A stretch of DNA of 64,000 nucleotides, taken from assembly GCA_934045075.1 (NCBI GenBank), contig OW203748.1:10184794-10248793 (forward strand), in the 5' to 3' direction. Made by a program: the position numbers and the translations under genes. This document shows positions 1-10,273 of this stretch, one piece after another. Position 1 is the first letter of the stretch; the number at the start of each line of letters is the position of its first letter. The notes under the pieces were generated by a model. That model did no database searches and was not told the origin of the DNA. It saw only the letters and a program-made list of their open reading frames with translations. This stretch comes from Yponomeuta sedellus. Its lineage: Eukaryota; Arthropoda; Insecta; Lepidoptera; Yponomeutidae.

Positions 1-2
1 AA

Positions 3-172
3 AGACAAAAATGGCTGACCACGTTTTTGGCTGTTTAGGAAAATAAAGTTTTAAAATATATTTTTATGTTGCTTTTAGGTCCTCAAAAAATACACTAAAA
101 TATTTTTTGGTCTAATGGAAGAGTTATTTACCATTTAAGACTCACTTGAAAAGAGAGTCAAATAGCGGATTA
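3..172. repeat. Interspersed repeat, copy 1
   Basis: A segment beginning AGACAAAAATGGCTGACC recurs at 21811-21976 with the same order of motifs (GTTTTTGGCTGTTTAGGAAAA, TCTAATGGAAGAGTTATTTAC, GAAAAGAGAGTCAAATAGC). Both copies point the same way. No ORF or terminal repeat is seen, so the class is unknown. Confidence 0.7.
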
Positions 173-175
173 AGT

Positions 176-1360
176 TAAAACGTGTTTTGAAAAGGTTAAT
201 GCGGAGTTTTCAGCTTTGATATTTTCATTTCAAGTGAACATTTTCGGTCTCATGTATAAAATTGTTTCCTTTAAATAATTTGTCAGAATCAGTTTATTCA
301 ATCTGTGGTTAGGGTTTTTCCTTAAAAACCTTCACCATACGTGAGTGTTTTTATAAATAAAACTGATTGATTTCTTGGTGGATCCAACTCACAAATGTTG
401 AGTTTTTATTTTATTACTGACCCTAGAGTTTGATGTTAGTCTTTTTGAAAGAACTCTAATGTATTGCTAGAAAATGCAAACGATAACTGGTGTGCTGTTA
501 AGTAGGTACTTCACTATTTGTTTAAAGTACAATTAGGTATCGATTTTAGATTTTGATGAATTTCCTATTCGGTGTCTGTGCTAAGTTAAAGAAAATAAGG
601 TATTATGTTTAAATTTAAATTTACTAGATAATCATGATGATAAAATTCAATATAAACTGTTTGTTATTTAATAAGTACCTATTTTTGAAATAACAAGTAA
701 ATGTTTTTTTAAAATAAGGAACATTTATATCATAATTAAAAACTCTTTTTAACCGACTTCAAAAAAGGAGGAGGTTATCAATCAACGCGTATATTACTTT
801 TTTTTTATTTTAACGGTTGGTCTCTTTGCAAATCGAAGAGCGGAGTACATTTTTAAGATTTTTTTTTTCATTTGTGACACAGAAGTTTGATTATGACGCG
901 AAAATTAATAAAGTTAGAATGAATTAATGGGCGAGAGTCACAAGCTTGTTTCGTGTCCCTTATCTATATTTCACTTACCATACCATACTTAAGCCGTCGC
1001 GCCCGCCGGTCGCATACCTACTCTGTCTCATTTCTCTATAGGGAGTACAAGACCATGTTTTATCGTGGCATGAACCATCGGCTTAACCTTCAATCAATTT
1101 TTATTCATTAACATGTGTGTCCTACTAATAGTCATGGTCTTAATTTTTTTTACTTTTTTTATATCGTTTTGTATGTACAATAAAAGGTTCTACACATGTA
1201 TTTTTTCTTTTTTATGCCTTCACCGTCACCCTTGCTTCCTGTTTCCTCTTCTGCCTCTCCACACGAATCCTAAGTAGTCTAAGTTTCCTTTTCAATCTAA
1301 CTTACATTTGCCACCAGACGTAGTATATTACATACACAAATTTATCGAACATGGATGTGA
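176..1360. other. AT-rich stretch without gene
   Basis: No convincing ORF. It holds AACCGACTTCAAAAAAGGAGG at about 751-770, which I know as the start of a short dispersed repeat seen in many lepidopteran introns. The part nearest 1365 would be the 3' UTR of the minus-strand gene. Confidence 0.5.
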
Positions 1361-1364
1361 ATAA

Positions 1365-1571
1365 CTACATCAAAGAGCAGCCTACACTAATGCCATTGAA
1401 TAAGGGTGCAGCGCCTAAGCCTCCGTCACCGTCGGTCACTCCAGCTAAATACTTAGCTCTGATACAGTCGCCACAGGTGCAGCTGTCTGTAAGGGTGCAA
1501 AGACCACGCGCAGTTGCAATGGCCTCCCATTTTATTTGCTCGTCCACGGTGCCGCTCCTGCTCAGCAAATT
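1365..1571 (-). CDS. Last exon of an unrecognised minus-strand gene (68 aa plus stop)
   Basis: This is the terminal coding exon of the five-exon gene 13607-13721 / 6076-6176 / 3494-3553 / 1796-2116 / 1365-1571. The acceptor is TTTTTGATTACAG|AATTTG and the exon enters in phase 0, as the upstream donor requires. It begins NLLSRSGTVDEQIKWEAIAT, has a Cys-rich stretch CTLTDSCTCGDC, and ends VGCSLM followed by TAG at 1365-1367. The last four residues fit a CaaX prenylation box (Met at the end favours farnesylation in known families), which would place the protein on membranes; that is inference. It is GC-richer than its surroundings. The function is not recognised and no domain could be named. The exon model is strong because every junction keeps frame; the exact mRNA is unverified. 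Confidence 0.75.
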   Translation of the reverse strand, partial: NLLSRSGTVDEQIKWEAIATARGLCTLTDSCTCGDCIRAKYLAGVTDGDGGLGAAPLFNGISVGCSLM

Positions 1572-1795
1572 CTGTAATCAAAAATGGAATAATTACCTGC
1601 AAACGATAGCGCAGAGATCAATTATTGGTATTGGGAATTGTGCCTACTAGAAGGGGTTAAAAATGATTGATATAGTAGGTTTTGCGTTATTTTAAGAATA
1701 AGTTGGATGGTTGATAGGCAGAACACCAGCCCGGTGGCCCAACTGCAGGCTCTTCTTGCGGGATGATTACACATATGAAAATATTAAAATGTTAC
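1572..1795 (-). other. Intron of the minus-strand gene (224 bp)
   Basis: On the minus strand it starts GTAACATTTT after ATGCAG and ends TTTTTGATTACAG. No repeat family was recognised inside. Confidence 0.7.
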
Positions 1796-2116
1796 CTGCA
1801 TAACTACAATATTGCTTGCTTTCCACATGTCCAGGTCCCTAATTTGCCTTCTTTCTTTCAACCTCATCTTTTTAGGTTTCTTCATCGCTCCGCAGTGTAT
1901 AGAAATATCTTCGCTTGGAGCTATAGAAATAGTTTCGTCGAACTGTATTGAGTTAGCGTCGCACGAGGTCGAGGCCCCATCGTCTAGGTCGTCATTTGCA
2001 AGATTCTGTAATTCGTGCTCTTCGTGGTTCACTATTCCATCAAAATCGTAGTCTTGCAGAGTGGACGTCGATGTACCGTCCGTAGACGATTGACGTTGGA
2101 GTTTTTTGTAGTTTAT
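1796..2116 (-). CDS. Internal exon, 107 codons, acidic/Ser-Thr-rich then basic segment
   Basis: Acceptor AACAATCTTCCAG|ATAAAC, donor ATGCAG|GTAACA, phase 0 at both ends. It starts INYKKLQRQSSTDGTSTS, continues through an acidic part (YDFDGIVNHEEHEL, NDDLDDGAS, SIAPSEDISI) and finishes with a basic block KKPKKMRLKERRQIRDLDMW. RQSS and the Ser/Thr run look like phosphorylation-prone disordered sequence. An open frame continues upstream to ATG at 2137 and 2161, so an alternative start cannot be excluded. I prefer the spliced reading because the exon at 3494-3553 ends in the matching phase. No named domain. Confidence 0.75.
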
Positions 2117-2621
2117 CTGGAAGATTGTTTCGGTCATGAAAAAATATTTTAATGCAACCACAGAATCCTACTTATGCGCCTAGCCCTGTCGGAATATTGA
2201 CGTTTGCTACAGCAATTACTTTGGTTGGTCGATTAGAATCGTAAGTTCTATTTGGTGCGCGAAATATTTATCCAGACGTACCAAGTTACGTTGTATGGTT
2301 ACAAAATCCATAGACAATCATCTACAACTAAATTAAATCAAATTAAATTAAATCATTAAATCAACCTTATATAGGTACATAGACTGCTAAAGTCATAACA
2401 TCTACAACTTGAAAAATTGTTTTTATTTTTAATTTTTTTTACGAATATAAAATTTGAAAATCCTACACAAGTAAAACCAAATTTCCATATTCGCAAGTAG
2501 TTACACCATAGGAGATCTATACCATGACCTAGTATAGTACTTACAATAGGCGGTCTTATTACACACAAAAAGTATTTTCTTCCAAAGAACTATTGACGGA
2601 AAGAATAATAAAATAAAAGAT

Positions 2622-2925
2622 GCTAAATAAAATGAAATTAAACGAAAAGGTTTTATTCAAAGTAGCGCAGATACTTCGGCTTAATGAACGTTACAAATCA
2701 AACTAGGTGTCCATTTCAAAATCTGGATCATTTTGGAAAAAAAATGGACAAAAAAACTCCAAACTTAGTCTTTTCAAATTCCTTAATTAACAGAATTTAC
2801 ACAGATTCTACAAAACTCGTGAATTTTACATGCTTGAATTCCAGACATCATTGTCATCTAAATAATCCTTAGTATTAGTAGCTCTTTCAGCACAAAGTGT
2901 ACTTTACACATTTTTTGAATGACGG
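2622..2925 (-). mobile_element. LINE 3' end (minus), copy 1
   Basis: The reverse complement matches 39140-39440 in motif order: ACACTTTGTGC, AGGATTATTTAGATGACAATG, TTAATTAAGGAATTTGAAAAG, TCCATTTCAAAATC and the terminal GAATAAAACC. The related copy at 39085-39245 encodes the C-terminal tail of a non-LTR reverse transcriptase, so this is a 5'-truncated LINE. Confidence 0.6.
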
Positions 2926-3174
2926 GTAATAGGTGCAAGTAAACAATATTGTAAATTGGGGTTAAGTATTGTTTAGTTAACTACTATATTGAGTTTTGAC
3001 GATTCCACATTGCTAAAATATGTGCGTAATAAATAACAGTGGAAAAAAATTTCAAACAACATTTAGCTTTGTTTAAAATACCTACAGTTTTCGAACAGCA
3101 ATTCTTCTATTGATCAGCAACTGATGAAATGAATTTAAATCAATGAAATAAAGTGAATTGAAACGAAACGAAAC

Positions 3175-3462
3175 GAGGTGTAAATTTCAAAATATAGCTA
3201 ATATTACAGAAAAAATGGACAAAAAACCTCTAAACTTAGTCTTTTCAAAGTCCTTAATTAACAGAGTTTACATAATTATTATAAAACGTAGAACTCATGC
3301 GTTGTACTGGCTTTAGTTCCAGACATTATTGTCATCTAAATAATCCTTTATGTTATACTCGTAGAAGCCCTTTTGGCACAAAGTGTACTTAACACATTTT
3401 TTGAACCGCGTTTCGGGATTTTATTAAAGAAGCGTATACAATGCCCCATGAAGAATGTATGA
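3175..3462 (-). mobile_element. LINE 3' end (minus), copy 2
   Basis: Second copy of the same tail, also minus, including the part antisense to CGGTTCAAAAAATGTG and the GGGGCATTGTATACGCTTCT block. It carries internal deletions against 39085-39245. Short ATGTATGA repeats follow at about 3455-3478. Confidence 0.6.
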
Positions 3463-3493
3463 ATGTATGAATGTATGTAATGTTAATAAGTAC

Positions 3494-3553
3494 CTGTGTA
3501 TCGCCGTTGCCACAATCACTGTGTCTTCGTGCCATTTCCTCTTCGGATATCAT
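3494..3553 (-). CDS. Internal exon, 20 codons, of the minus-strand gene
   Basis: Acceptor TTTTTTGACAATTACAG|ATGATATCC, donor GGCGATACACAG|GTACTTATT. Exactly 60 nt, phase 0 at both ends, encoding MISEEEMARRHSDCGNGDTQ. The exon opens with ATG, so it could carry a start. The phase-compatible upstream exon at 6076-6176 ending KAE makes an internal exon more likely. Both splice sites fit the insect consensus, which is the main evidence for such a small exon. Confidence 0.72.
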
Positions 3554-4042
3554 CTGTAATTGTCAAAAAATCTTAAAACCATACCAGCCTGGGTAGTTAG
3601 GGGTTTTATTGGGTTTATTTTTTAATTACGTATTAAAAGACATTGTTCACTTTTTATATACACTTTATACATATAAAAAGTGTAATTATATATTTTATAA
3701 AAATAAAATAATGTTTTTAGTTCAAAACTGATTTATAAGTTAATATTCTTTTTAAGTTTCTCGTTTTAAAATTGCAGTGCCCTTGCAGGGCTCATGTTAT
3801 GGATCTATCTTATTATTTAACAACAATTGTACCACATGAAGCAATAAACAGATTGATTGATCGTTAGATGTAGAGTAGCGTTGGATTAGGGTGGGATTAG
3901 TAGGAAAGCCTTTTTTCGATTTAGAGATCTGCGAAATATTATATGAGCTTTAAAGAGCCATTTTTTGTTACAGCCCCTCTCTCAGCTTAATGGTTCAAAG
4001 GTAAAAAACCCACGGGGGAAATACCCCACCCAGAGCTAACTT

Positions 4043-4666
4043 AAGGCGCGTTGGGGTGCTAACTAGTGCCACCAATGGAATAAAAATCATAACATGTTTC
4101 TTATACTTTTTTTTCACAAAGTAAACATCACAAATCTTAATATCTGTGATAACTAGCTTTAGAGCATACGGCCTAGAACGTAGTATCAAAATCCTAGGAC
4201 TTTAATTGATTTCCGCTAAAAACGGCCGTCTTTAGAGGAAATTTTGGAGGATTAAAATCCTACTTTGTTGACCCTAGGTTGTAGACTGTAGGTTCTAAAG
4301 ATAGTTGTCATAGTATGATGTTTACTTGTAACAGTGCAAACCTCTTTACACCATTTTTTATTTTTCTTGTTCTATCTTTCACTTTCAAATATTTAAAATT
4401 ACGTCACACTTTTTGATTTCCCTCATTTTCATCATTACTAATTTACATATTGACTAGATCTGACTATTTTACCTGCTTATCCGACTTTATCCAGTTTTCT
4501 GTTTTATTATTAAATAAACAGTATAAATAAAGCAAAAGTTGAAGTCGTTCCAGTTTTATTGTTTATAAAAGTTTTACACTTCATGCTTTTTGAAAAAAAC
4601 CTATTACTAAACACGTAATGAGTTTTATTCCATTGGTGCCGCTAGCTAGCACTCCCCAGCGCCTCA
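4043..4666. mobile_element. TIR element (family G), about 620 bp
   Basis: The left end AAGGCGCGTTGGGGTGCTAA...GCCACCAATGGAATAAAA and the right end, inverted (GCGCTGGGGAGTGCTAGCTA...GGCACCAATGGAATAAAA), form imperfect TIRs of about 50 bp. Related ends lie at 37888-38430 and 47025-47080. The interior includes GACTTTAATTGATTTCCGCTAAAAACG-like sequence shared with 38031-38300. No transposase frame, so a non-autonomous DNA element. Confidence 0.55.
4325..4580. repeat. Repeat J, copy inside the TIR element
   Basis: AACCTCTTTACACCATTTTT ... AGATCTGACTATTTTACCTG ... GTTGAAGTCGTTCCAGTTTT is shared with 15415-15615 plus 15897-15940 and with the duplicate near 18600. At 15616-15896 those copies carry an extra insertion that this copy lacks. 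Confidence 0.6.
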
Positions 4667-4844
4667 AAAGATAAACTATTACGCTAAGTACGCTCTACAA
4701 GTTAACGAGTAATGAGCGACCAAGTTATAAAAGGAAAACTTCGTACTAATTCTATTAAAAACTACTTTGATGAAGTTGTTAGCTCTGCAAAGCAGATAAT
4801 AAAATCCTCCTTCCCACTCATCACTGCGCGTGACCGGGCTCCAG

Positions 4845-5120
4845 TGTCTGATACTTACATAGTTTTTCATTAAAATTGTATAAGCACGACAATGGTTGTT
4901 ATTTGCCTCAATTTGGTAGTCTACAAAGCAATAGCAGTACAATGTCATTCCAGGGGTATAACCCGCGCAAATTAAATAGGTATACATCTCTCGCGAAGAA
5001 GATCGAATCGCGCGAGGCGCCGAGTTAAGTTGCACGGGTTATATTGGTTACTAGACTACCGATAGTGTGAATGAAACAACCATTACCGGACTAATATGAC
5101 TCTATTGAACAACTATGAAT
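4845..5120. repeat. Repeat E, copy 1
   Basis: Matches 40131-40395 in order (GGTTGTTATTTGCCTCAATT, GGTAGTCTACAAA, AATAGCAGTACA, AAGAAGATCGAATCG, CCAGACTACC-like, ATTACCGGACTAATAT). Partial copies are at 38920-38995 and 61150-61285. Class unknown. Confidence 0.6.
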
Positions 5121-5339
5121 TTTAGAGACTCGCCCTCCAGACACGCCACGGTCGTTTTTGTTACATTTTCAAATCGCATGCTACACGCTCGAACCACGAT
5201 TTTTAACCTGATATTTATCTTTCAATATTTTGGATAGATTCTACATACTATAACATAACATTTACATACAGGCACATACATATTGGCCCCACATTTGGAT
5301 ACCCTGTGTCGTGGGAACCAGAAACAACGACATCAAAAA

Positions 5340-5450
5340 CATGTAAACGTCCAAGACCTGCGGGATTTTTTTCCCCAGCCGGGGTTCGAAGCCGGGAACT
5401 CTCGCATAGTAGGCAGATGCACTACCGCTGCGCGACAGAGGTCGCCAACT
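5340..5450 (-). mobile_element. tRNA-related SINE fragment
   Basis: On the minus strand, GCGCAGCGGTAGTGCATCTG resembles a pol III A box, and further on GGCTTCGAACCCCGGC resembles a B box. The sequence around is degenerate; no TSD was identified. Confidence 0.45.
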
Positions 5451-5499
5451 ATACACTCGATATCAACTAATCGCGTCAGTACAAAGGTAGATTTCATTC

Positions 5500-6070
5500 A
5501 CTAAAGACGTGTACGTCAAATACTACGCAGCCAGTAACGTAATGAGTGACTGTAAAAGTAAAGCTTGCGTTGCTATTATATCAGCGACAGCTTTAAAAAG
5601 ACGTGTCAAGTGAAAAAAAGGATGTAGCATTGGCTTCAAGAGAGGAGAGATCAATATACAAACCTAATTTTATTAAATCAGATTTGGGTGTACTAAGAAA
5701 TGGATGATTGATATCGACGATACTCGATATAAATCATGGGATTTCTGTATTTAAAAATCAAGCGATCTGTATCACGATCCTTGATCCGATATTACACACT
5801 CAATAAATATCGTGATCCTGGATTTCGATCCAAATATCGTGATAAATATCGAGCGTGTAGATAGTACAATTAAAAATTTGACAGATATTCATTACGTAAA
5901 AATACGTATGGAAGATAATGTCAATTTGTCCCTGCGTATACACTTACATTTATTACGCCAACTGGCGTGACTGTGATAGCAAATTTTTTATCTGTATTTT
6001 ATTGCCTGGTAACCAGACTTATTCCGAATATCGGAATCAAACATGGAAGAATTGAATCGGAGATATATTT
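5500..6070. other. AT-rich stretch with GATATCG-type near-palindromes
   Basis: The segment 5700-5860 repeats ATCGTGAT / ATCACGAT and CGATATTT / AAATATCG motifs in both orientations. No ORF of interest. It is intronic to the minus-strand gene if the exon model is right. Confidence 0.4.
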
Positions 6071-6075
6071 TTTAC

Positions 6076-6176
6076 CTCCGCCTTACAGTCTAGCCTCAGG
6101 GCGGCCATTTCAATCTCCACTAGTTCTTCGGAGGTCGCGTAGCTCGTCGATGGTACGGGAGACCCAGCGATGGCTA
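6076..6176 (-). CDS. Internal exon, 33 codons plus split codon, of the minus-strand gene
   Basis: Acceptor AACCCCTTTTTACAG|TAGCCATCG, donor AAGGCGGAG|GTAAAAAAT, 101 nt. It enters with two bases of a codon (G|TA gives Val with the 13607-13721 donor) and leaves in phase 0, as the exon at 3494-3553 needs. It encodes AIAGSPVPSTSYATSEELVE followed by IEMAALRLDCKAE. The second half is predicted helical with alternating acidic and hydrophobic residues. Its pyrimidine tract is the best in the window. No domain recognised. Confidence 0.72.
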
Positions 6177-6338
6177 CTGTAAAAAGGGGTTAAAATTAGT
6201 TTCGAAATTAGATTGGAGTGATTGACAACCCACGCAAATTTATCTAGCCTAAAAAATAGCTATCGAATAAGCTCGTTTGTTGTTCCAAATTCAAAGGCAC
6301 TTTAAAAAAATATCTCGATAAGTCCTAAAAATATAAGA

Positions 6339-6528
6339 CGGAGTTTACAAGTTCAGTCTGGCATCAGTCAATTCCATCAGTCTAGTTAGACGACCACAGA
6401 ACATACTGTGTAGACGACGGCAGAAGGATATTCGAATATTTTGATTCTTCATCAGTCTGGCGTCATTCCGAGCTTGATCAAGGTTACGGACTGAACTTAC
6501 GCTAGTCTGAACGTGTAAACTCCGTCTA
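6339..6528. mobile_element. MITE with AGACGGAGTTTACA ends (family H)
   Basis: The left end AGACGGAGTTTACA and right end TGTAAACTCCGTCT are perfect inverted repeats, and subterminal TTCAGTCTGGC / CATCAGTCTGG motifs repeat in both orientations. A truncated relative (AGATGGAGTTTACTCGTTCA) is at 24958-25085. TSD unclear. Confidence 0.7.
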
Positions 6529-7007
6529 ATCTGTAAGAAACAATAATGAATCTAAGGCCAGTATTACAGAAGCGTACTCAAGCGCCAATCTCTACTTAAG
6601 ACTAGTTTTGAGTATGGATTTAATTTTAGAACGTTACTTGAGTCGAGATTCATCAAGCGCGACTCAACTGAGTAATAGCTAATTCGAGAACGATACTTGG
6701 GTAGCAATCTCTACTTACCTAAGTAAAGATCAAATCTGTATTTACTCAAGTGTGGTCGGAACCACGCTTGAGAGTCGATCGGCCAGTTATTATAATTGTC
6801 AATTTGGAATGTTTATTGCAAAATTCATATATTCGAAAACCTTGATTACAATGACGAAATAGTTAATGATAGCAGCAGCCCCTTAGGCATTTAAGGGACG
6901 CTGAAGACCCCTACTGCATGGATTCTAATAAGTGTTTATGTGCCAAAACAATTACATTAATATTGGGGTGGTTTCATTGAATAAATTTCACACAACACAA
7001 TCACTTC

Positions 7008-7252
7008 GCGAGCGCATCCGTGCTTCGCAAGGTACGTTAAGCCGTTGGTGCCGGCTGTCATATAATGTCAGTCGTTAAGCCATGTCAAAGGCCTTATGGG
7101 CGGCTTGATAACTTCTGACTGTAAGACCCGCTACTGTCTTACAAACCTCCACCAACCCGGACTTGGCCCCCGTGGTAGAGTATGGCTTAACCTCTTGCGA
7201 TGCAGGAAGAGACCCATGCCCCAGCAGTGGGGACATACAAGGGTTGATAACG
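7008..7252 (+). mobile_element. Nested 3'-end retroposon (family L) with 14-bp TSD
   Basis: Flanked by AACACAATCACTTC at 6994-7007 and again at 7253-7266. It runs from GCTTCGCAAGGTACGTTAAG to the family 3' end GGACATACAAGGGTTGATAA. Copy B of the host lacks it. The long exact TSD and fixed 3' end indicate LINE-type target-primed insertion with 5' truncation. Confidence 0.85.
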
Positions 7253-7364
7253 AACACAATCACTTCACCTGGTCCCAAACTAGGATATCCTGTACTTTGA
7301 TAACCAGGCAAGAACGTCACAAACATGAAAGTACACCGAGACTGTGGTCACTTGTACAAATATA

Positions 7365-7440
7365 TAGCCCCACAGTGGGAATCGAACTCACAAGCTCGGT
7401 CTTGGTAACCAAGCGCCTTAGCGGCTAGGCCAACAAGACA
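7365..7440 (-). other. tRNA-like segment inside copy A
   Basis: On the minus strand GGCCTAGCCGCTAAGGC resembles a D arm with A box, and GAGTTCGATTCCCAC resembles a T arm with B box. The same segment is in copy B at 27605-27682. It is part of the transposon, not an independent tRNA gene. Confidence 0.6.
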
Positions 7441-7565
7441 GTCACAAAGAGGAATAAATAAAATAATCAGTTAAACAATCTCAGCTTTTTTATTGCTCAT
7501 AAATTTGTAACATAATTGACACATATTCTATAAATCCGCTGTGTTGAAGTTGTCTTTTTATCTTC

Positions 7566-8256
7566 CTCGAGGAGGATCCTCTCCACTGTGGTGAAGTTGA
7601 AGTTTTGTGTTCAACGAGCAGGTTCCTCTCCACTGCGATGAGGTTGAAGTTTTATGTTTACCGAGCAGGTTCCTCTCCACTGCGGTGAAGTTGAAGTTTT
7701 ATGTTCAACAAGCAGGTTCCTCTCCACTGCGGTGAAGTTGAAGTTTTATGTTTACCGAGCAGGTTCCTCTCCACTGCGGTGAAGTTGAAGTTTTATGTTC
7801 AACAAGCAGGTTCCTCTCCACTGCGATGAGGTTAAAGTTTTATGTTTACCGAGCAGGTTCCTCTCCATTGCGGTGAGGTTGAAGTTTTATGTTCAACAAG
7901 CAGGTTCCTCTTCCCTGCAGTGAAGTTGAAGTTTTATGTTCAACTAGCAGGTTCCTCTTCACTGCAGTGAAGTTGAAGTTTTATGTTCAATGAGCAGGTT
8001 CCTCTCTACTGCAACGAAGTTGAAGTTTTATGTTCAACAAGCAGGTTCCTCTCCGCTGCGGTGAAGTTGAAGTTTTATGTCCAACGAGCAGGTTCCTCTG
8101 CACTGCGGTGAAGTTGAAGTTTGATGTTCTATGAGCAGGTTCCTCTCCACCGCGATGAAGTTGAGTTTTTGTCTTCTACGAGGAGGACCCTCTCCACTGC
8201 AGTGAAGTTGACTTTTTATGTTCCACAAGGAGGATTCTTTCCACTATGGTGAAGTT
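7566..8256. repeat. 47-bp minisatellite, about 14 units
   Basis: Unit core CAGGTTCCTCTCCACTGCGG then TGAAGTTGAAGTTTTATG. Successive CAGGTTCC starts at 7619 and 7666 give a 47-bp period. Units differ by substitutions. Edge units are diverged (GAGGAGGATCCTC, GAGGAGGACCCTC), as in copy B. Confidence 0.9.
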
Positions 8257-8668
8257 CCTTGTTCTCATTTTTTCACATCTCGTTTCAAAACAGCGATTAA
8301 TGTTCAAATTAAACCACACCGACTATGTACAGATATTAGTAATCTATTATTATTATTATTTCATGATATGGCAACCAGCCGATGTCGACAAATTCTGCCA
8401 CAGTCAAGTCTTGACACGAAATGAGCAATTTTTTTTTTTATGTTTACCTACTAATTTTGATTTCTTTGTGAAGACTTTGAACTAAGTGTGAACTAAATGA
8501 ATGTTCTATCTACAGCAACTCTGAAACAATATAAAATTAACAATGAGTACATTAAACTGAAAAAATACATATTTTTAAAACTAAATACACGCTTAATAAT
8601 ACAACAACTAAAATAAAACTAAATTAGTAATCTAATAAACTTAATTAAATATAGACAGACGTCAAGAG

Positions 8669-9652
8669 CAGTGTTGCCAACGACTCACAGCATGATATCG
8701 CCGTTTTTCAAAGCTTAAGTAGCCTAAAGTAGCCCAATTTTTTCCGAGGTAGCCTAAATAAGTAGCCTAAACTCAAAACGTTAAAAATAAAATAAAAAGA
8801 TAGTTTTGAAAAATTATTTACTTTTAAAAAAGTGTTATTGTAATGTACAATTTAAAACATAGTAATTTTATTTAGAAATATACTATTCTTAAAGACTGTA
8901 GACTTAAACACTAGTATATCTTTAAAGCAAATTACTATTTACATAATCTAAAATAAAAATAATTTACACAACAGATACTGCTTCATCTCCTATTAGCAAC
9001 AGCAAAGAATCTACAAGCTTTAAGCCCGCAGTACACAATGGCCCATGCTGGCCCACTGCTCGCCATTACCAACTGTAGGCCACGATCACTTGCTGTTTAC
9101 ACAATGGCGCGTGGCTCATTGCTGTCTGGCAAACAACTTGCGATGGACGTGGAAGTAATTGCGGCCGCAGCCATTTATTTATTTACTATTTATTTATTTA
9201 TAAGTATAACGTTAATACAAAAAAATGGCGCAAAAGGCGCAAAATTACGGGCTCAGACTGATATAAATCAAAAAACTTGAAGGTCAATTGACTAAAACGA
9301 TGGGCTACTGTGTAAACAGGGATGGGCCATGCTACGCCACGATTCATTTGAAGTGTGCCCAAAAAACCGACAACTGTCCGATTGCGCGCCACGATAGACA
9401 ATAGTCCGCCACTACACACCATTCCCCCATGTACACAATGGCAATGGCGAGCAGTGGGCCAGCATGGGCCATTGTGTACTGGCCGCATTAACAATTTCGA
9501 CGTTTCGACACTACCTTTTTCTTTTTTAGGCTATATCAGAGTTGCCCTCGAGATAGCCTAAAAGGCGACCGGTCGCCGTTCACATTTTTTCGTCGCCGAT
9601 TTTCTATCCGAGTAGCCTAAATGGCGAAAAATCGCCCACGTTGGCAACACTG
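8669..9652. mobile_element. Nested hAT-type non-autonomous transposon, 984 bp
   Basis: Perfect 14-bp TIRs CAGTGTTGCCAACG / CGTTGGCAACACTG sit inside an exact 8-bp duplication GTCAAGAG (8661-8668 and 9653-9660). An 8-bp TSD with CAGTG-type ends is the hAT hallmark. Subterminal AGTAGCCTAA repeats occur near both ends. Copy B (GACGTCAAGAGAATT near 28512) shows the empty site. No transposase ORF. Confidence 0.88.
9029..9481. mobile_element. Third-level nested element with perfect 39-bp TIRs
   Basis: The sequence starting CAGTACACAATGGCCCATGC at 9029 is repeated exactly inverted, ending at 9481, for 39 bp. Further inward the arms stay partly complementary. It lies inside the hAT-type element. No clear TSD (flanks TAAGCCCG and GCCGCATT). 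Confidence 0.75.
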
Positions 9653-10273
9653 GTCAAGAGAATTATTTTATCGACATTTGTTACGTTCCGTTCTGTACTC
9701 AAAGCGAATAAATAAACAAGAAGCGTGAACGTTTTGCTTCATTTAAATATACGGTTCATTACAAACTAATTACTAAATAAATAAACTTTGAACATTTTAT
9801 TTACGAATACATAAACATTATTTTAGTTTTCTCTGTATATTTGACATAATTTACTAAGTTTCATCGTCACGTTTTTGTAACATGCGTAAAACGGAATTAA
9901 AATCTACACTTGTATTTTTCTTGTATAGAAAACAAACTTTGATCATAGACAATCTGATTGCAGTTCTGAATCTCTACTTAAGCAGTGATTGGCTGATCTC
10001 TACTCAAGAACTGTTTGAAAATAAAGGGAGTGCTTGAGCATCGATTCAGCGCTCAAGTAATGATTGGGCGATCTGAGATCAATCTGTGCTTGAGCATCGT
10101 CCTGTAATACCGGCCATAGTGTTATAAAATACGTTCGTTTCTTTGGCGCGTTAAATGGTTTTCGCGCTTACTATATAGTAACATGCAATTTCTACTTATC
10201 ACGTAACCTCTCGAAAACTGTTACCTACGTTCTCAGTCTTTTTTCTTTTAAATAGGTACTAGTGTTGTAACCA

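Larger units (their letters stand above)
2117..3493 (-). other. Intron containing LINE 3' remnants
   Basis: It separates the exons at 1796-2116 and 3494-3553 (GTACTTATTAAC donor, ATCTTCCAG acceptor). It holds two minus-oriented copies of the LINE tail described at 39085-39440. Confidence 0.6.
6556..10115. mobile_element. TIR element with 47-bp minisatellite (copy A, 3.56 kb with insertions)
   Basis: The left end GGCCAGTATTACAGAAGCG and the right end (inverted GGCCGGTATTACAGGACG) are TIRs of about 28 bp. The same TIRs and interior recur at 27098-28990 (copy B, 1.9 kb). Shared parts in order: TIR, tRNA-like segment, 47-bp minisatellite, right arm. Copy A is longer because of three extra blocks: a retroposon (7008-7252), a segment at about 8340-8640, and a hAT-type element (8669-9652). 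No transposase frame is seen, so it is non-autonomous. Copy B has a TCA duplication at its edges. Confidence 0.8.

Noticed and set aside
1351..1650. 99-aa plus-strand ORF
   Set aside because: Antisense of the last exon of the minus-strand gene.
5967..6182. 71-aa plus-strand ORF
   Set aside because: Antisense of the exon at 6076-6176.
7566..8256. CRISPR-like array
   Set aside because: Adjacent 47-bp units without unique spacers, in a eukaryotic transposon: a minisatellite.
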